NCBI RefSeq assembly: GCF_029953635.1
Contig: NZ_CP124543.1
Span: forward strand, 5,311,455 to 5,375,454
Length of the DNA stretch: 64,000 nt
Direction of reading: 5' to 3'
Source: Halotia branconii CENA392
GTDB lineage: Bacteria; Cyanobacteriota; Cyanobacteriia; Cyanobacteriales; Nostocaceae
Position numbers and translations under genes: made by a program
In this document: piece by piece, positions 15,063 to 24,195 of the stretch
Layout of the letters: the number at the start of each line of letters is the position of its first letter
How positions within the stretch are numbered: position 1 is the stretch's first letter
Notes under the pieces: generated by a model
Told to the model about the DNA's origin: nothing
What the model saw: only the letters and a program-made list of their open reading frames with translations
The model's database searches: none

Positions 15063-16106
15063 TCGGTTCATGAACTCAAAGAGGATATTATTAATAGTTC
15101 TTCTCACGAATCTGATCAAGAACACCTAACTGATGGAGTAACTTCACCAGTTCCAACTGATGAAACAACGATTAACTTGCAATCAAATACTACACCATCA
15201 GAAACTTTGCCGCCCTTGACAGATGCAACCATCAAGCGGGTAAAAGAGGGTGTGGCGGCGGCAGGCGATCGCGCTGTTCGTAATACAATTGAAGAAATTC
15301 TCAATCGACTGGAAGCTATTGATCAAGGACATCCCGAACCTAGAATTAATGCTACAGTCCGCCGGGGTGTATTGCGATCGCTCATCCACGCTCTTTTTCG
15401 GGTACGTGTCGAACACCTCGAAAGGATACCACAAAAACCAGCAATCTTAGCAGTCAATCATCTCCACCATATTGACCCGTTCCTTTTGCTAGCTGAACTT
15501 CCTACCCAACCCCACTACTACTTTTTAGGTGATGCCCGCACCCTTTATAACAAGTGGTGGAAGCGTTTTATTCTACGTTTGGCGGGGGGTGTTGTGCCTT
15601 TAGAACGAATATGGAAAGAAGAAGTCGCTGTCATTGCAGCAGCTAAAGCCGGACAGCAAGAACTTGTTGAGTTAGCCGCAGAGATTGAAAAAACTGTCCC
15701 TACAGGAGGAGATATACAGACACTAAGAAAAATTGACCGCATTATTTTGGCAATTCTAGCTCATGGCGATGGCATAGTTCTTTTTCCGGAAGGACGACTA
15801 GGAACCGCTGAAGGTAAGTTACACCTTCCCTTAAAGCGAGGAACTGTGATGTACGCCTTGCGCGCTGGTGTACCGATAGTGCCAATAGTGTTAGTTGGAA
15901 CTCATGATCTTTATTTAGGCAAAGAGTTGACTATTCGTGTAGGTGAACCGTTATATTTTTCTTCAGTTACTAGGCCAAAGCGACAAGAAGTCGATGCAGC
16001 TTTAGAGAAGTTACAAAACGTAATATTAGCATTGTTGCCAACTAACTATCAAGAACCAAAAGAAATCAAGCTATGTCGTTATTTCCTCAACCACATACTT
16101 TGGTAA
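15063..16106 (+). CDS. 1-acylglycerol-3-phosphate acyltransferase-like (PlsC), start uncertain
   Basis: Lysophosphatidic-acid acyltransferase-like membrane enzyme. The catalytic HX4D motif reads NHLHHIDPF, the substrate loop FPEGRLGTAEG, and a later VPIVPIVLVGTH block is present. The domain is about 240 residues. The only standard start in frame is a TTG at 15177 (310 residues), but the frame is open up to 15063 and would read HELKEDIINSSSHES. A separate ATG at 15059 would enter this frame after deletion of one G at 15065-15066, so an early frameshift or sequence error is likely. The start is left open. Confidence 0.8.
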   Translation, partial: SVHELKEDIINSSSHESDQEHLTDGVTSPVPTDETTINLQSNTTPSETLPPLTDATIKRVKEGVAAAGDRAVRNTIEEILNRLEAIDQGHPEPRINATVRRGVLRSLIHALFRVRVEHLERIPQKPAILAVNHLHHIDPFLLLAELPTQPHYYFLGDARTLYNKWWKRFILRLAGGVVPLERIWKEEVAVIAAAKAGQQELVELAAEIEKTVPTGGDIQTLRKIDRIILAILAHGDGIVLFPEGRLGTAEGKLHLPLKRGTVMYALRAGVPIVPIVLVGTHDLYLGKELTIRVGEPLYFSSVTRPKRQEVDAALEKLQNVILALLPTNYQEPKEIKLCRYFLNHILW

Positions 16107-16132
16107 AAGATGACTTCTGGATGGAACACACC

Positions 16133-16164
16133 ACTCTAGTCCCTAGTCTCTAGTCTCTAGCCCC
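16133..16164. repeat. Heptamer array (CTAGTCC/CTAGTCT)
   Basis: Four or five tandem heptamers of the CTAGTCC type, one of many short tandemly repeated arrays of this window. It sits between the convergent PlsC and hypothetical genes and runs into a T7 tract. Confidence 0.75.
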
Positions 16165-16170
16165 TTTTTT

Positions 16171-17808
16171 TCACTTCACTCCCAACAAACCTTGTAAGAA
16201 ATGAAACATGTTTACAAATATTTTCTCTAGCCAGAGCATAGCACGATCAAGCCATTCTAGAAGATGTTCTAAAAGATGTTTTTCATAACCCATTAAAGTT
16301 GCTGTGGTTTCTATCCAGTCTGGCGCTGCTTCTACTTGATTGCTTTGGTGAAACTGCATCTGGGAATTTTCTCGTTGCTGAGTGTCTGTTTGTTTCTTGG
16401 AGTTGATTTTTTGAGTTGATTTGAGATTATTGTTGAGTTTTTGCCGTTGCCATAAACCAGATTTAACTATCGGTTTTTGAGGCAAAGGAGTTACTTGTGA
16501 TGAACTTTTAGCTACAGTAGGTTTTTGCTTTGAGTATGGGGTAACTAACTTTTCACCCATCAATTGGGAGTCACCAAACAAATCATTCCAATTGAGCCAA
16601 GGATCTGCAACTACTAAATTTTCTGGTTCCACTTGACTGCTGTTAGGCAAAGCATTATAACTATGGTTTGATAATGACTTGTCTGTCTGCCAATGATTAC
16701 CTGTGGACTTGAGGGAGATGTTTTCACTCACGCCAAAAAAGTAATTAATTGCTGCTTCAATTAATGCCTGAAAATTTAACTTTTGAGTTTCTAATCTATC
16801 AGAAGCTGTAATTTCTCTTCTCACACCTAATTGCTCTTGACCGTACATAAATATGTTTAGCTGAATATGAGCAACCCGGATAATTTCTTGACTACGCTGC
16901 TGAACAGGTCTAATTGCATTAACTTCCAATTTAGCAACAGCAGTATCTAGTAATGCTATTACCTTATTGGTATATAATAAATAGTTTGGTCTTCCTTTTA
17001 GTACTGGTTTATTATTTGTATTTTCGCCTGTTAATTTAGTTAATAAGCGGTCAATTTCTGGTAATAACTCAGTTGATTGTTGAGCTTTGATCAATTGCCA
17101 AGAATGCCAGTAATCTGCAACTTCATTAATAATTCTGTTTTCTAATTTTGTCCGTTGCTGGGGTGTCAAAATATCTAAAATATCATTATTAGCAGCGACA
17201 AGTACCAAATGACGATTTACCAAGTTTGTGGCAATTCCTCGCACCACTGGTAGATGTTGTTTGAGATTTTCTGCGGAATTTTCTGTAATCGTTAAAGATT
17301 GAGAAATAGCTGGTTTAGTCGTGGGATGACGATGAAAAAATTTCTGCCACCAAGACTTCAAAAAAATTGGAGACTGGGAAAATTCCAAGGAGGGTTTTGA
17401 CTCATCTCGAATTTTCCATAAATTTCTTGCCCGTCGGGGATTTCTAATTTCCGTTTCTGGAGTTGTTGAGGAAGTAGCAATACCTTCAGCAGATGACAAA
17501 GCCTCGACTGCTTTTAGTAAATGTTGAATAGGCGTATCAGCATTTGGAGGAGTTTCTGACTGAAAATCAGTATCATTTGGTTGTAACTTGAGTCTGGATT
17601 GTGGTTCTTTGGTGTGTAGCGCTTTCCCTGCTGATTCAGTTGACTGAAACAGTAGATATATCGGATAAAGTAGTACTCCTACACCTCGTTTGGTAGCAGC
17701 TTGCAAATGCCGGAAGCTACTTTCCCATTGTTCTGTCAACCGCCGAGATTGCTGGTGGACAAAGTTAAATAGTTTGCTTTGATAACGACCAGAAGAACCA
17801 GAAGACAT
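16171..17808 (-). CDS. Hypothetical protein with long disordered middle
   Basis: A 545-residue protein, no family recognised. It has an N-terminal basic region with a short hydrophobic part (VGVLLYPIYLLFQS, ~residues 43-57), a long polar, partly coiled middle and a C-terminal amphipathic segment (HLLEHLLEWLDRAMLWLEKIFVNMF). The Asn/Gln/Ser-rich linkers at ~380-470 look disordered. Possibly peripheral membrane; cyanobacterium-specific proteins of this style exist, but no role can be given. Divergent from the mannosidase gene. Confidence 0.65.
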   Translation of the reverse strand: MSSGSSGRYQSKLFNFVHQQSRRLTEQWESSFRHLQAATKRGVGVLLYPIYLLFQSTESAGKALHTKEPQSRLKLQPNDTDFQSETPPNADTPIQHLLKAVEALSSAEGIATSSTTPETEIRNPRRARNLWKIRDESKPSLEFSQSPIFLKSWWQKFFHRHPTTKPAISQSLTITENSAENLKQHLPVVRGIATNLVNRHLVLVAANNDILDILTPQQRTKLENRIINEVADYWHSWQLIKAQQSTELLPEIDRLLTKLTGENTNNKPVLKGRPNYLLYTNKVIALLDTAVAKLEVNAIRPVQQRSQEIIRVAHIQLNIFMYGQEQLGVRREITASDRLETQKLNFQALIEAAINYFFGVSENISLKSTGNHWQTDKSLSNHSYNALPNSSQVEPENLVVADPWLNWNDLFGDSQLMGEKLVTPYSKQKPTVAKSSSQVTPLPQKPIVKSGLWQRQKLNNNLKSTQKINSKKQTDTQQRENSQMQFHQSNQVEAAPDWIETTATLMGYEKHLLEHLLEWLDRAMLWLEKIFVNMFHFLQGLLGVK

Positions 17809-17915
17809 GGTAGTGATTTATTTAGTTTGAGTCTTGATGAGTTGTGAGACTCCCGTCAAAAAATAAAAACGACAAAATCTTAGATTATCGTCAGTGTCCT
17901 TATCTTAACGAAAAT

Positions 17916-20900
17916 ATGACCCCGACTGTACCTCAATTTCATACCGAATTAATCTCACAAGCAATTGAGCAATTACGCTCTTGTTGTCAAGTCAATGTTC
18001 ATCTTACATGGTTATGCCAAGAATCTGACCTGAGTATTACTGATGTTTTGGCTTCTGATTGGTCTAATTGGCAACTTGCACAGCTAAATGAGAAAAACCA
18101 TATTGCTTGGACAGGTGGGAAAAAAGTATTGTGGCTGGTGCAAAGATTGGTAGTTCCTCAAAAATTGCAAGGCTATCCTTTAGCGGGGTTGTCTATGCGG
18201 TTGGCGTTGGTTTGGTGGGCGGATTCTGCTGAAATTTATGTGAATGGGAACTTAGTGTTAGAGGGAGATTTATTTGATTGTTCGCCGAGAGTGCTTCTGA
18301 GTGAGGAAGTAATGCCAGGGGAAGAATTTATTGTGGCTTTGCGGTTAGTGAGTCCGGGGCATGATTGTGGTGCTTTGGTGCGATCGCTCCTTGTATATGA
18401 GACTATTGATGATAATCCTGATCCGGGGTTTGTGGCTGATGAATTGGCGGTAGTACAACTTTTTTTGCAAAGGTTGGATGTGTTGGGTGAGGCGGTTAAG
18501 AAGGTAACGAACCGCCAAGGCGCAGAGGACACAAAGGAGGAATGGCAAAGAATACTTTGTGCTGTTCGTCAGAGTCTTTCTCAATTGCAAATCCCAAATT
18601 TAAAGTCTAAAATTTTTCTGTTGGGTCATGCTCATTTGGATTTAGCATGGCTTTGGCCTGTGAGTGAAACTTGGAATGCAGCCCAAAAGACTTTTGCATC
18701 TGTGCTGAAGTTACAACAAGATTTTCCTGAGTTAATTTTCTGTCATTCAACTCCGGCACTTTATGCTTGGATTGAAGAACATCGGCCAGATTTATTTGCA
18801 GCAATTCAACAGGCGGTAGCTGCTGGATGGTGGGAAGTCGTTGGCGGTTTGTGGGTGGAACCAGAATTAAATTTGATTGCTGGTGAGTCTATAGTCCGTC
18901 AATTATTGTACGGTCAGCGTTATGTGCAGGAAAAATTCGGTAAGATTTCAGCCGTGGCTTGGCTACCGGATACTTTTGGTTTTTGTGCAACTTTACCGCA
19001 GTTTTTGGTGAATGCAGGTGTTGAGTATTTTGTCACCCAAAAGTTACGGTGGAATGATACTACTAAGTTTGATTATGGGGCTTTTTGGTGGCGATCGCCT
19101 GATGGTAGTCAAATTTTTAGTTTGATGTCTGCGCTGATTGGTGAAGGCATTGACCCTATTAAAATGGTATCCTATTCTTTAGAATGGCAAACCCAAACCG
19201 ATTTACAAGATGCGCTATGGCTTCCCGGTGTGGGCGACCACGGCGGCGGCCCTACCCGTGATATGTTAGAAACTGCCCAACGTTGGCAAAAGTCGCCTTT
19301 CTTCCCAGATTTACAATTCACGACATCCCAAAAGTATTTACAGCAAATCCAGTCAAAAGAAAGTTCCCAAACTTCCTTTCCGACTTGGAATGATGAACTA
19401 TATTTAGAATTTCATCGCGGCTGCTATACTACTCACGCAGATCAAAAACGCTGGAATCGACGTTGTGAAGTTTTATTATATGAGGCTGAATTATTTGCTA
19501 CTTTAGCAATAGTCAGTTGTGGTGTGATATATCCTCAAGCAGAAATCGAAACTGCTTGGAAGCAAGTATTATTTCAGCAATTTCATGATATTTTACCTGG
19601 TTCTTCAATTACCCAAGTTTATACAGATGCATTGCCCCAGTGGCAGCAAGTGGCACAAGTCGGAACGAAGATATTAAACGAATCATTGCGAGCGATCGCA
19701 TCTCAGGCTATCTTACCATCACCTCCACATCCCCAAGCCCAACCGATATTTATTTTTAATTCTCTCAATTGGCAGCGTTCTGAGGTAGTATCGGTTGCTT
19801 TACCTACACTAACAATAGCTAACCAAGAATGGCAAATTTATGATTGTGCTGGACAGCAACTCATTTCTCAATTACCCCAACCATCAACACTACTATTTTT
19901 AGCTTCTGATATTCCACCAGTTGGCTACCGCATATTTTGGCTTTCTCCCTCATCTTCCTCATCTCCATTATCTGTTTCATCTTCACCAGACTGGATTCTA
20001 GAAAACGAATTTCTCCGGGTTGTTATTGATCCTGATACGGGAGATTTGTCTAGTGTTTTTGACAAAACTTATCAACGGGAAATTTTGAGTGGTGCGGGTA
20101 ATCAACTGCAAGGTTTTAAAGACAGTGGTCAATATTGGGATGCTTGGAATATAGATCCTAACTACACTCAGCATCCATTACCTGCAACAAACCTTAAATC
20201 TATACAATGGCTAGAACAAGGATTAGTCCAAAGTCGTGTGCGCGTAGTGCGTCAGTTGGGCGAATCAGAATTTTGCCAAGATTATATTTTGCCAGCTAAT
20301 TCACCCATGCTGAAGATAGCCTCTATTGTGAATTGGCAAGAAAATCAGGTATTGGTGAAAGCAGCTTTTCCTCTCAACGTGGAAGCAGACTTTGCTACTT
20401 ATGAAATTCCCTGTGGCGCAATTCGCCGTTCAACTAAATTAGAAACACCCGCAGAAAAAGCAAAATGGGAAGTTCCCGCCTTACGTTGGGCTGATTTGAC
20501 TGAAGAGACAGAAGTGGGTATCTATGGTGTCAGCTTGCTGAATGATTGTAAATATGGTTACGACAGTCAATTAAATCAACTACGTTTAACATTACTACGC
20601 AGTCCCAACTGGCCAGACCCAGAGACTGACCGAGGTTGGCACGAATTTACCTATACCTTGTATCCCCATGCTGGTAGTTGGGAATCAGCCGATACTGTAA
20701 GACATGGCTATGAATTGAATACTCCATTGAAAGTAATCTTAAATCCACTTACTACTCGCCAGTCATCTTCTGCTCTTGCCGACAGCATGAGTTTCCTAGA
20801 TTTATCAGCAAAAAATTTAATCTTGATGGCTTTGAAGCCAGCAGAGGATAATTCACAGGAATTGATTCTACGGTGTTACGAATCTCACGGAGAAACAACA

Positions 20901-21059
20901 GAGTTATGTTTGCAAAGTGATCTAGGGTTAAATCTAGGAGATAGAGTCGATTTATTAGAGCGTTCCATATCTGAGAAACAAAGCATCAAGATACAGCCTT
21001 GGAAAATCGCCAGTTTCAAAGTCAAATATAAGGAAAAGGGACTAGGGACTAGGGACTAG
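17916..21059 (+). CDS. Alpha-mannosidase, glycoside hydrolase family 38
   Basis: A 1047-residue GH38 alpha-mannosidase, which hydrolyses terminal alpha-mannose residues with retention. The catalytic domain starts at ~residue 230 with GHAHLDLAWLWP (metal-binding His/Asp). The nucleophile is Asp352 in AWLPDTFGFC, and further Zn/substrate residues lie in GDHGGGPTRD. The C-terminal beta-sandwich domains fit the family length. An in-frame extension upstream to 17844 is possible but adds an odd lead; the ATG at 17916 is preferred. The C-terminal residues GLGTRD and the stop codon fall within a heptamer repeat array. Confidence 0.9.
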   Translation: MTPTVPQFHTELISQAIEQLRSCCQVNVHLTWLCQESDLSITDVLASDWSNWQLAQLNEKNHIAWTGGKKVLWLVQRLVVPQKLQGYPLAGLSMRLALVWWADSAEIYVNGNLVLEGDLFDCSPRVLLSEEVMPGEEFIVALRLVSPGHDCGALVRSLLVYETIDDNPDPGFVADELAVVQLFLQRLDVLGEAVKKVTNRQGAEDTKEEWQRILCAVRQSLSQLQIPNLKSKIFLLGHAHLDLAWLWPVSETWNAAQKTFASVLKLQQDFPELIFCHSTPALYAWIEEHRPDLFAAIQQAVAAGWWEVVGGLWVEPELNLIAGESIVRQLLYGQRYVQEKFGKISAVAWLPDTFGFCATLPQFLVNAGVEYFVTQKLRWNDTTKFDYGAFWWRSPDGSQIFSLMSALIGEGIDPIKMVSYSLEWQTQTDLQDALWLPGVGDHGGGPTRDMLETAQRWQKSPFFPDLQFTTSQKYLQQIQSKESSQTSFPTWNDELYLEFHRGCYTTHADQKRWNRRCEVLLYEAELFATLAIVSCGVIYPQAEIETAWKQVLFQQFHDILPGSSITQVYTDALPQWQQVAQVGTKILNESLRAIASQAILPSPPHPQAQPIFIFNSLNWQRSEVVSVALPTLTIANQEWQIYDCAGQQLISQLPQPSTLLFLASDIPPVGYRIFWLSPSSSSSPLSVSSSPDWILENEFLRVVIDPDTGDLSSVFDKTYQREILSGAGNQLQGFKDSGQYWDAWNIDPNYTQHPLPATNLKSIQWLEQGLVQSRVRVVRQLGESEFCQDYILPANSPMLKIASIVNWQENQVLVKAAFPLNVEADFATYEIPCGAIRRSTKLETPAEKAKWEVPALRWADLTEETEVGIYGVSLLNDCKYGYDSQLNQLRLTLLRSPNWPDPETDRGWHEFTYTLYPHAGSWESADTVRHGYELNTPLKVILNPLTTRQSSSALADSMSFLDLSAKNLILMALKPAEDNSQELILRCYESHGETTELCLQSDLGLNLGDRVDLLERSISEKQSIKIQPWKIASFKVKYKEKGLGTRD

Positions 21060-21080
21060 GGGCTAGGGGCTAGGGGCTAG
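21038..21080. repeat. Heptamer array (GGACTAG / GGGCTAG)
   Basis: Six tandem heptamers, first GGACTAG type then GGGCTAG type. The array supplies the last codons and the TAG stop of the GH38 gene, which ends at 21059. Confidence 0.85.
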
Positions 21081-21189
21081 CAAATAGGCAGGGGAGCAGG
21101 GGGTAGGGAGCAGGGAGAAATAGGTAATTCCTCTTGATCCCCCTTGCACCCCGCACCCTGCCCCAATTCCTCCTTCCCATGCCCCATTT

Positions 21190-21321
21190 TTAATCTTCGT
21201 GGTCTTCAAAAGGGTCTGCTAATTGCTTGCTAGGAGGCCCAAAGGAGGTATAAATCGCAAACGCAGTGATGGCAACTAAGGCGATGCCCACAGAAATACT
21301 AAGAACTATTGCGGGTTCCAT
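21190..21321 (-). CDS. psbN: Photosystem II protein PsbN
   Basis: A 43-residue single-pass thylakoid protein needed for assembly of photosystem II heterodimers. It starts MEPAIVLSISVGIALVAITA (one membrane helix), followed by IYTSFGPPSKQL and an acidic end DPFEDHED, all characteristic. Divergent from psbH, with 85 bases between start codons, as found in other cyanobacteria. Confidence 0.95.
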   Translation of the reverse strand: MEPAIVLSISVGIALVAITAFAIYTSFGPPSKQLADPFEDHED

Positions 21322-21406
21322 AAATTAGCGATAAATTATGAGTGCTATTCTTATAGAATATTACAGAAGATTAAAAAAAGCTTTGGCAACTGATCTTAGG
21401 TGAACT

Positions 21407-21610
21407 ATGGCACAACGGACTAGGTTGGGAGATATCCTGAGACCTCTTAATTCTGAGTATGGTAAGGTAGCTCCAGGTTGGGGTACAACCCCTGTAATGG
21501 CTGTTTTTATGCTGTTATTTTTCGTGTTTTTGCTAATTATTCTGCAACTTTACAATAAGTCACTGTTAATTCAGGATGTACTTGTCGATTGGCGGAGTTT
21601 AGGCGGTTAA
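21407..21610 (+). CDS. psbH: Photosystem II protein PsbH
   Basis: A 67-residue photosystem II subunit: a cytoplasmic-side N-terminus (MAQRTRLGDILRPLNSEYGK), GWGTTPVM, one long hydrophobic helix (~residues 29-48) and a lumenal LIQDVLVDWRSLGG tail. It stabilises QB-site function and bicarbonate binding. Followed by an intrinsic terminator. Confidence 0.97.
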   Translation: MAQRTRLGDILRPLNSEYGKVAPGWGTTPVMAVFMLLFFVFLLIILQLYNKSLLIQDVLVDWRSLGG

Positions 21611-21651
21611 CTGATACACATCACTCAAATTTGTGTAATCAGCGAACCGAC

Positions 21652-21674
21652 ACCCGGCTTGTCCGGGTTTTTTT
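21652..21674 (+). terminator. Intrinsic terminator of psbH
   Basis: ACCCGG and CCGGGT form the stem with loop CTTGT, followed directly by a run of seven to eight T residues: a standard Rho-independent terminator 42 bases past the stop. Confidence 0.9.
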
Positions 21675-21683
21675 ATTGGGGGT

Positions 21684-21741
21684 TAGTTGTCAGTTGTCAG
21701 TTGTCAGTTGTCAGTTGTCAGTTGTTAGTTGTCAGTTGTTT
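21684..21741. repeat. Heptamer array (CAGTTGT)n
   Basis: Seven or eight tandem copies of CAGTTGT with one TAGTTGT variant, a classical STRR-type array of heterocystous cyanobacteria. Confidence 0.9.
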
Positions 21742-21906
21742 ATTTACTACTCAATCTTAACCAACGATCGCTAACTATTGTCTAAACTACATACAGCGGA
21801 TTTCCAAAAATATGGTAAATAAGTCTCAAAGATAAGAGTAAAGTCTGCCTGACTACTGACCACTAACAAAACTCTCACTACACGCATACTTATTAGGATA
21901 AATCCC

Positions 21907-22179
21907 ATGAATGTATTTGGTATAGGTCTGCCGGAAATGGCTCTAATTATGGTAGTAGCGCTGTTAATCTTTGGGCCGAAGAAGCTACCAGAGATTGGCC
22001 GCAGTGTAGGAAAGGCCATTCGCGGTTTTCAAGAAGCTTCTAATGAATTTCAAAGCGAGTTCAAGCGCGAAGCTGAACAAATAGAACAAGCTGTGAAAAC
22101 TACTGCTGAAATTGAACCCAAGCAAATCGAAGCAGCTCAATCAAATCAAGATACTGCTGGTTCTTCCCCAACTACTTAA
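21907..22179 (+). CDS. tatA: Sec-independent translocase TatA/E-type subunit
   Basis: A 90-residue TatA/B/E family protein of the twin-arginine translocase. The N-terminal helix (GLPEMALIMVVALLIFGPKKLPEIG) and the amphipathic helix GRSVGKAIRGFQEAS are characteristic, and the C-terminal tail is acidic and disordered. The FGPKKLPEIGRSVGKAIR block is of TatA type. It lies 33 bases upstream of pth in the same direction, so the two may be co-transcribed. Confidence 0.9.
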   Translation: MNVFGIGLPEMALIMVVALLIFGPKKLPEIGRSVGKAIRGFQEASNEFQSEFKREAEQIEQAVKTTAEIEPKQIEAAQSNQDTAGSSPTT

Positions 22180-22212
22180 GGAAGGTATAGCTAATCGATT
22201 GATTGTAGCAAA

Positions 22213-22848
22213 ATGACAGAAGCTTTTACACAACAGGCTTTGGTAATTCCTCAACTAATAGTCGGGTTAGGGAATCCAGAGCCTAAATATGACCAAACAC
22301 GCCATAATATCGGCTTTGCTGCTATAGATGCTCTCTCGCGGGTTTGGCAAATTTCTTTAGCGGAAAACCGTAAGTTTCAAGGACAGTATGGCGAGGGTAT
22401 AGCACCGGATGGGGGTAAAATTCGCTTGCTGAAGCCGTTGACTTATATGAATCGTTCAGGACAGTCAATTCAAGCGGTGACGAGTTGGTATAAATTACCG
22501 CCGGAGTCAGTCTTAGTGATTTATGATGATATGGATTTGCCCTTGGGAAAAACTCGCTTACGCTTGTCTGGTTCAGCCGGAGGACATAATGGCATGAAGA
22601 GTGCGATCGCTCATCTTAGCACACAAAACTTTCCCCGTTTGCGAATCGGCATTGGAAAACCCAAAGATACTGCTAATAGTGATAATTCTGAGTCTATCTC
22701 TCACGTATTAGGGAAGTTCTCTGCTGCCGAAACTCAGCTGATGTCTCTTGTACTAGAGTTTGTAGTTGAGTGCGTTGAACTCAGCTTTAAACAAGGAGTA
22801 GAAAAGGCGATGAATCGTTGTAATAGCCGCACTGTCGAGTCCTCTTGA
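22213..22848 (+). CDS. pth: Peptidyl-tRNA hydrolase
   Basis: Cleaves peptidyl-tRNA released prematurely from ribosomes. A 211-residue protein with VGLGNPEPKYDQTRHNIGF (catalytic His), LTYMNRSGQS, VIYDDMDLPLGKTRLR and GGHNGMKSAI, all family landmarks. The C-terminus is slightly longer than in enterobacteria. Probably co-transcribed with tatA. Confidence 0.96.
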   Translation: MTEAFTQQALVIPQLIVGLGNPEPKYDQTRHNIGFAAIDALSRVWQISLAENRKFQGQYGEGIAPDGGKIRLLKPLTYMNRSGQSIQAVTSWYKLPPESVLVIYDDMDLPLGKTRLRLSGSAGGHNGMKSAIAHLSTQNFPRLRIGIGKPKDTANSDNSESISHVLGKFSAAETQLMSLVLEFVVECVELSFKQGVEKAMNRCNSRTVESS

Positions 22849-22872
22849 TTAACAAAGCTAAAAGGTTTTTTA

Positions 22873-22918
22873 AAGCAATATACACACGTCCTCATACAGG
22901 TTGCGGTGCATATTGCTT
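22873..22918. terminator. Hairpin between pth and rpsU
   Basis: AAGCAATAT and ATATTGCTT pair around a 28-base loop, followed by AATTTTAT. It lies between convergent genes and probably ends the pth transcript. Confidence 0.45.
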
Positions 22919-23003
22919 AATTTTATGTAAAAATATAAGGCAACACGCTATTGCTTGTTTTTAATGATATCCTCAAGCAACCGCAGTACCAAACCTAATA
23001 GGT

Positions 23004-23183
23004 TTATTTAAAGCGTCGTTTGCGTCTAGCTGACACTGCCTTACGTTTGCGCTTTTCCAACGGAGTTTCAAAGTGACGATGATACTTAACGTCAGCTAAT
23101 ATACCAGCTTTAGAGACCTGGCGTTTAAACCGACGCAAAGCTGAATCTATACCTTCATTTTCTCCTAGAACCACTTGGGTCAT
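23004..23183 (-). CDS. rpsU: 30S ribosomal protein S21 (copy 1)
   Basis: A 59-residue bS21, starting MTQVVLGENEGIDSALRRFKRQVSKAG and ending in a highly basic tail (KRKAVSARRKRRFK). A longer reading to 23243 would add residues not found in S21; the ATG at 23183 gives the normal length. A second, distinct copy lies at 30299-30493 behind an RNA-binding protein gene. Multiple S21 genes are known in cyanobacteria. Confidence 0.93.
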   Translation of the reverse strand: MTQVVLGENEGIDSALRRFKRQVSKAGILADVKYHRHFETPLEKRKRKAVSARRKRRFK

Positions 23184-23293
23184 TCTGGCGTTGTCCTCAA
23201 AATCAATAGTTTCCATTGTAATATTAGCTTCAAACTTAGCCAAACTTGCCTATGTACAAGGCTGGAACGGAGGCGGTTATGTTCCATGAAGAA

Positions 23294-23332
23294 AAGGGAC
23301 TAGGGGCTAGAGGCTAGGAACTAGGAGGTAGA
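23294..23332. repeat. Heptamer array (GGGCTAG/GGACTAG type)
   Basis: Degenerate tandem CTAGG-type heptamers upstream of rpsU copy 1 (minus strand). Same family as the arrays at 21038 and 24144. Confidence 0.75.
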
Positions 23333-23425
23333 GTGTGTATTTCACCCAAATCCATAGTGATATACTTCTGAAGTAATGCACTCTCAATTAAAAAGTAGAT
23401 TTAAATACTATAATTTCTATTTATT

Positions 23426-23770
23426 TTAAAAGTTAATTCTGCCCTCATTTAATAATTTGTATCCTGCTGTAAATGCTGTGAAAGCAACACAGAAACTCCA
23501 CAAGCTAGTTGGCTTTAAAATAACTCCTCCACTTATGAAAACTAGCACTATGCCAATACCTAATAAAAACCATCCCAAGTTACCAGTTTGTCTGTGAAAA
23601 AAGAGTAATGTAAATATACCAGCCATAACTGCTAAAACTGAGCCAGTAGCAGGTAAACTGCGATAAAAGTATGAATAGTAACCGCTAACAAAGATGATGT
23701 TTTGACCAAAAAAATATAAACCTGCAAAAAGCAAAATTAAACCTATGAGTTTAATTAACAACCTACCCAT
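23426..23770 (-). CDS. Small membrane protein, unknown
   Basis: A 114-residue hydrophobic protein with four predicted membrane helices (~residues 5-27, 43-62, 66-85 and 88-105). No family recognised. The ATG start has no strong SD. Its setting between rpsU and rsmI gives no functional hint. Confidence 0.6.
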   Translation of the reverse strand: MGRLLIKLIGLILLFAGLYFFGQNIIFVSGYYSYFYRSLPATGSVLAVMAGIFTLLFFHRQTGNLGWFLLGIGIVLVFISGGVILKPTSLWSFCVAFTAFTAGYKLLNEGRINF

Positions 23771-24069
23771 AAAATATTTTTATTTTTAGTTTCAGCATGA
23801 TTATACTTGAAGTTGAAAAAATGTCACTAAACATTTTGTATTTTTTGATATTTTTGCTTAATTAAAGTTCAGTATATTTACTGAATTAATTCTAAGATTA
23901 TTAAAGATGTTAAAGCCAGAGAGCATGAGCGAAATTAAAATAAATCAAGTCAGGCTATCCTATTAGAGGTAGCAATATTTAACCGACTATACAAATTTGT
24001 ATATGCATAGAATATACCACTCTAGCCCCTAGCCTCTAGGGCGTGTTTTCAAACTCGAACTGTAGAACT

Positions 24070-24143
24070 GTAGGTTGGGTTGACGTAAGGAAACCCAACA
24101 AAGCAACGTAAATGTTGGGTTGCGCTATCTCAACCCAACCTAC
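24070..24143. repeat. GTAGGTTGGGTTGA inverted-repeat element
   Basis: A 14-bp perfect terminal inverted repeat, GTAGGTTGGGTTGA (24070-24083) and TCAACCCAACCTAC (24130-24143), with an internal AACCCAACA/TGTTGGGTT pair. This 74-bp palindromic unit resembles a dispersed repeat common in cyanobacteria. It is flanked by CTAG heptamer arrays. Confidence 0.8.
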
Positions 24144-24178
24144 TAGCCCCTAGCCCCTAGTCCCTAGTTCCTAGCCTC
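24144..24178. repeat. Heptamer array (CTAGCCC/CTAGTCC)
   Basis: About five tandem heptamers directly abutting the palindromic element, just downstream of the rsmI stop. Confidence 0.8.
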
Positions 24179-24195
24179 TTTTCCACCGAGAAGCG

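Larger units (their letters stand above)
23771..24195. other. Spacer with repeat elements
   Basis: No gene was found. The 3' half is built from heptamer arrays (near 24020-24045 and 24144-24178) on both sides of the palindromic element at 24070-24143. Confidence 0.6.
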
